A DNA stretch of 11,212 nucleotides, taken from NCBI GenBank assembly GCA_015143735.1, contig VKHC01000542.1, positions 1 to 11,212 on the forward strand, given 5' to 3'. This DNA is from Synura sp. LO234KE. Taxonomy: Eukaryota > Sar > Synurophyceae > Synurales > Mallomonadaceae. Below, piece by piece: positions 9,501-11,212 of this stretch; positions within the stretch are counted from its first letter, which is position 1; every line of letters starts with the position of its first letter. A program made the translations under genes and the position numbers. The notes beneath the pieces were generated by a model that was given only the letters and a program-made list of their open reading frames with translations, ran no database searches and had not been told where the DNA came from.

Positions 9501-10546
9501 TGCACCTTTACTGTGGATCTACCGGTCTATTCCCACAGTGGTCCATCGGCTAGAAATAGTCGCATATATCACAGCAGGAGCGTGCATATTCTGAGCTCGA
9601 ATCGCGAAGCGTCCGATAACCGTAATTCGAACGAATCAGCAGGTGTACAGATCGCTGGAAACAGTCGAAGCAACCTGAGCCATTCTCTTAACCCGAATTC
9701 AACTTCTTGTGTGGAGGGGGCTACCAGAAGTTCACAACTGCATCAGGAGATATTTGGGTCTGTCGTGAGGCCATTCTTCGCCCCTTCTCCTCCGGAAGGG
9801 CTTCTATGTCCAACTAGGCACCAAAACTATTATACACAAACGTATCAGGAATCAGATTCGTTTGATAGAACTGGGGGAGGCATTGAAATCGATGTGCACA
9901 TGTCGGTGTCGCGGCACGATGATGCGTTAAACATTCCCCGCAACGGCAGGACAGACAATGGGAGTGAAGGAGTGCCCTCACCTGCTGAGATACCGATTCG
10001 GGTACTAGTGGTGGACGACGCTGGTTTAAATCGTAAGATGATGTGTCGATTACTGAAAGGTCACTGTCAGAGTGTAGGAGAGGCTTTTGACGGACAGGAT
10101 GCTCTGGCTAAAGTGCGACTAGGGGAGGAGGAGAACCGCCCTTACAATGTGATTCTGATGGATTATCAAATGCCCAATCTGGACGGTCCTGGAGCCGCGC
10201 GGGAACTGCGCTCGAACGGCTATGTGGGGCTGATCATAGGAATCACGGGCATGACCGCTGGCACAGATATTGAGGAATTTCGTGCCGCCGGGGCGGACTG
10301 TGTGCTGACCAAACCTGTAAATACTCAGGATCTAGAGCCTATATTTCAAGGTGAGTGAGCTGTGCCGCGTTTATTGTATTATAATATTTGAAATTGGGAT
10401 GACTGTTGGTATTTAAATACAACTAACGCTTCCTTTAACGATTGCTGCCGGTGTTCATAATCAATCATATATATTATGTAGAATACCTCAACGGATCTGA
10501 ACACAGCGCAGAGGATATGAATATAGAAGATGTACATTGTGGATGA
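3579..10546 (+). CDS. Hybrid sensor histidine kinase with membrane sensor domain and receiver
   Basis: Six exons (3579-4430, 4499-4861, 5030-5356, 5419-5506, 9433-10350, 10482-10546) encode 870 residues. The start is the first in-frame ATG; the frame is open back to a stop at 3492 but holds no earlier ATG. Residues 20-270 carry about 7-8 hydrophobic helices with little loop between them, matching no sensor domain I know. HisKA follows directly, with H-box AHEIRTPMN and phospho-accepting His299. HATPase_c shows the N box NLFSNAMKFT (Asn445), G1 box DNGAGLSK (Asp507), F box ARLFKGAV (Phe521), G2 box GKGTGLGM (537-542) and the closing TKGIVDLHGGRISV and GCTFTVDLPV. A Ser/Asn-rich linker (577-731) leads to a receiver with acidic pair Asp738/Asp739, phosphoacceptor Asp787 in MDYQMPNLDG, Thr815 and Lys837 in TKPVN. 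All catalytic residues are present. It should autophosphorylate on His299 and pass phosphate to Asp787; no HPt domain is present, so a separate one would be needed. The ligand or stimulus is unknown. Confidence 0.88.
4431..4498 (+). other. Kinase intron 1 (68 bp)
   Basis: Donor AAG|GTATAA and acceptor GTCAG|GAAACA, phase 0. It joins the last membrane helix (CLKVK) to the helix leading into the H box (ETLSRLQGFMRETAHE); without splicing the frame ends at 4434-4436. Confidence 0.85.
4862..5029 (+). other. Kinase intron 2 (168 bp)
   Basis: Donor CAG|GTGAGT and acceptor CGTCAG|GCACAA, phase 0. It lies between HisKA and HATPase_c, joining LFNIQ to AQEMKKTL. Confidence 0.85.
5357..5418 (+). other. 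Kinase intron 3 (62 bp)
   Basis: Donor AAG|GTATGA and acceptor TGTAG|GAGAAT, phase 0. It separates the G1 box (DNGAGLSK) from the F box (ENQARLFKGA). Confidence 0.85.
5569..5612. repeat. AT-rich simple repeat
   Basis: Runs of ATATAAATATAT and (TA)n with a central GTATTGAC. It lies about 60 bp inside intron 4 and ends in TATATATTCAG, which resembles a 3' splice site. Confidence 0.7.
6027..6248 (-). other. Minus-strand open frame in intron, possible transposase fragment
   Basis: A 73-codon open frame, without an ATG start, reads like protein (VVPKGLVVIYDSDIVTTRRF, FLELFDQKSKHYWSGRLPI). The pattern of a hydrophobic strand ending in YDS, a Thr-Thr-Arg turn, a helix and then an Asn/Arg stretch resembles the second catalytic-Asp region of piggyBac-type DDE transposases. 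I could not find the other catalytic blocks on either side, so this is only a suggestion; it may be a chance frame. Confidence 0.22.
6432..7579 (+). pseudogene. Decayed coding repeat, copy 1 (family unknown)
   Basis: Plus-strand coding-like fragments occur in changing frames: NQYDHSPDEAIMKSP with LAERYSEV at 6432-6533; a Cys-rich piece CCDTCRQVIVTAANK ending ARLSN..GQSK near 6573-6690; GIDGLSGRTRWTTVV..LNENLRTWKGNL at about 6859-7035; and PHIEFWGRLLD near 7238-7270, followed by in-frame stops. Four of these landmarks, including the GACTTGCAT sequence at 7570, recur in order in copy 2 about 1.28-1.43 kb downstream. Stops and frame changes show that it is not translated as one protein. The CDTC pair could be half of a zinc site. 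The family is not recognised. Confidence 0.5.
7606..7639. repeat. Perfect 17-bp tandem duplication
   Basis: The unit GGCAACTTTACTCAAAT occurs at 7606-7622 and again at 7623-7639, at the boundary between the two decayed coding copies. Perfect identity means this duplication is much younger than the surrounding diverged repeat. Confidence 0.92.
7713..9011 (+). pseudogene. Decayed coding repeat, copy 2 (family unknown)
   Basis: This is the better-preserved copy. An open frame from about 7700 holds NQHDYRPDAEYYDEEEVINP, then TMERYLGDP, a helix-rich stretch, and VRCDTCSELYVTQAQRN ending ARLRN with a stop at 8000-8002. The same frame continues past that stop to SSSSARSDDSVPKPDRNSSV, ending at 8188-8190. 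Further pieces follow in other frames: a Glu/Ser-rich part (RLEREVSRLTVEREE) up to 8476, a part ending LVRTLGTFV near 8656, LELWERLFDLCLVDCYDERV from 8633, and CDAKYMRIKGREKN to 8882. Colinear matches to copy 1 are NQ[YH]D, CDTC, [IL]E[FL]W.RL.D and GACTTGCAT (9003). At least four frame interruptions make a working product unlikely unless undetected small introns remove them. Confidence 0.5.
9062..9290. repeat. Two diverged short direct repeats near the intron 3' end
   Basis: CCATTAAAGAACCCGAAATA from 9064, continuing GGGGATGAGTCAGAG, matches CATCAAAGTACCCGAAGTAA from 9237, continuing GGCATAAGTCTGAG; the copies are about 172 bp apart. A weaker third relative, CATCAAAGCCAAGTTAAGTA, starts at about 7668, next to the beginning of decayed copy 2. 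CAATAAATAT also recurs at 9187 and 9371. These may be truncated ends of the same repeated element. Confidence 0.45.
10351..10481 (+). other. Kinase intron 5 (131 bp)
   Basis: Donor CAAG|GTGAGT and acceptor TATGTAG|AATACC, phase 1. Splicing extends the receiver from EPIFQ into EYLNGSEH..., completing its last helix and adding a short acidic tail that ends at the TGA at 10544-10546. Without splicing the frame stops two codons past EPIFQ. Confidence 0.72.
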
Positions 10547-11212
10547 ATTCGTCGTTGTTGTTCCAGCGAAATGGTTTTGGTGTGATAATCACCTGGTTAG
10601 AACATTTCGTTGTGGCTTTAAGGAAATAATGATAAATGATACCCTAAAGAAGAATGGGGGACGGGGAAAATTGGTGGGATATTTATGCGTCTGCTTTATC
10701 CTGCTATTGACACTGTTGCGATGGGCGATCTCGATCACATTTTCAAGTATACCAATTGATCATCTAAAGTATTTGCGGTTAAGGAGTAAAGTTACTGTTT
10801 TGTATTTTGTGACGATATAAGTTTGATTTTGTATTCATCGGTTGAACTTGAGTTGTTTGCTTTCATAGAAGTAGTCGTTTTACACCAAAATCTTAATCTT
10901 AACTTTTTGATTTGAAATATTAATGAAACAAAACTGATGCTGCAAGCAACTAGCGTTGCAATTTGCCAAATAGTACTATGCAGTGGTAGTTATCTATCCA
11001 TTTACTTGCTGAGAATGAATGGAGCCAGAACAAAGGGCTCAAACATATCCATTCCTACACAAGCGGACTCCATCGGTGCACCTTTTACCAGCTACAGCAA
11101 TCCATTCTGTAGGAGCTTTTCTTTCAGAAAAATCTTTCATCGGTGGACTAAAATTTTTACTCTATAGAATCGGTGTAGAGTAACCATAAAAAGAGTGGTA
11201 GAATGACCGTAA
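10547..11212. other. 3' flank, no supported gene
   Basis: This is AT-rich sequence downstream of the kinase stop codon. Open frames at 10530-10820 and 10937-11167 on the plus strand have no family features, no splice context and low-complexity hydrophobic content, so I leave them unannotated. No clear AATAAA signal is visible; GAAATAATGATAAATG at 10621-10636 is the nearest AT-rich candidate for a polyadenylation region. Confidence 0.5.

Noticed and set aside
10530-10820. Plus-strand open frame of 96 codons after the kinase
   Set aside because: It overlaps the last kinase exon in another frame and shows only low-complexity hydrophobic sequence.
10937-11167. Plus-strand open frame of 76 codons
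   Set aside because: No motif, no splice context and unremarkable composition; a first exon of a next gene cannot be excluded but is not supported.

Overview
The window is nuclear DNA of a eukaryote, probably a stramenopile alga (diatom-like). Coding exons are interrupted by GT..AG introns of 62-168 bp with GTRAGT-like donors, and both sides of each junction encode conserved protein motifs. The combination of a membrane-bound hybrid histidine kinase with a bestrophin-like protein fits photosynthetic stramenopiles, but that taxonomic call is an inference. Nothing is organised as in bacteria, and no tRNA, rRNA or CRISPR was seen.

Layout. (1) Positions 1-1398, minus strand: a long coding region of unknown family that runs off the left edge. 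Its first segment starts at an ATG at 1398. The remainder, from 1133 down to 1, is open in a different frame and has no stop, so a frameshift or a missed intron must lie near 1042-1133 or upstream of it. (2) 1399-1959: AT-rich non-coding spacer. (3) 1960-3290, minus strand: a two-exon, 422-residue bestrophin-like membrane protein. (4) 3291-3578: a 288-bp divergent spacer. (5) 3579-10546, plus strand: a six-exon gene for an 870-residue hybrid sensor histidine kinase with about 7-8 membrane helices, HisKA, HATPase_c, a Ser/Asn-rich linker and a receiver domain. (6) 10547-11212: 3' flank with no supported gene.

The most unusual part is the fourth intron of the kinase gene, 5507-9432. It is 3,926 bp long against 62-168 bp for every other intron here, and it splits the ATP-binding domain just after its G2 box. 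Inside it I find a decayed coding sequence present twice in tandem (about 6432-7579 and 7713-9011). The copies are recognisable by colinear protein-level anchors although both are full of stops and frame changes. It also holds a 17-bp perfect tandem repeat, a further pair of diverged short repeats and a minus-strand open frame. The family of the duplicated sequence is not recognised; a decayed mobile element or a nested gene pair are both possible.

The kinase and the bestrophin-like gene are head to head and may share a promoter region. A membrane sensor that signals by phosphorelay and a putative anion channel would be a plausible co-regulated pair, but this rests on gene order only.
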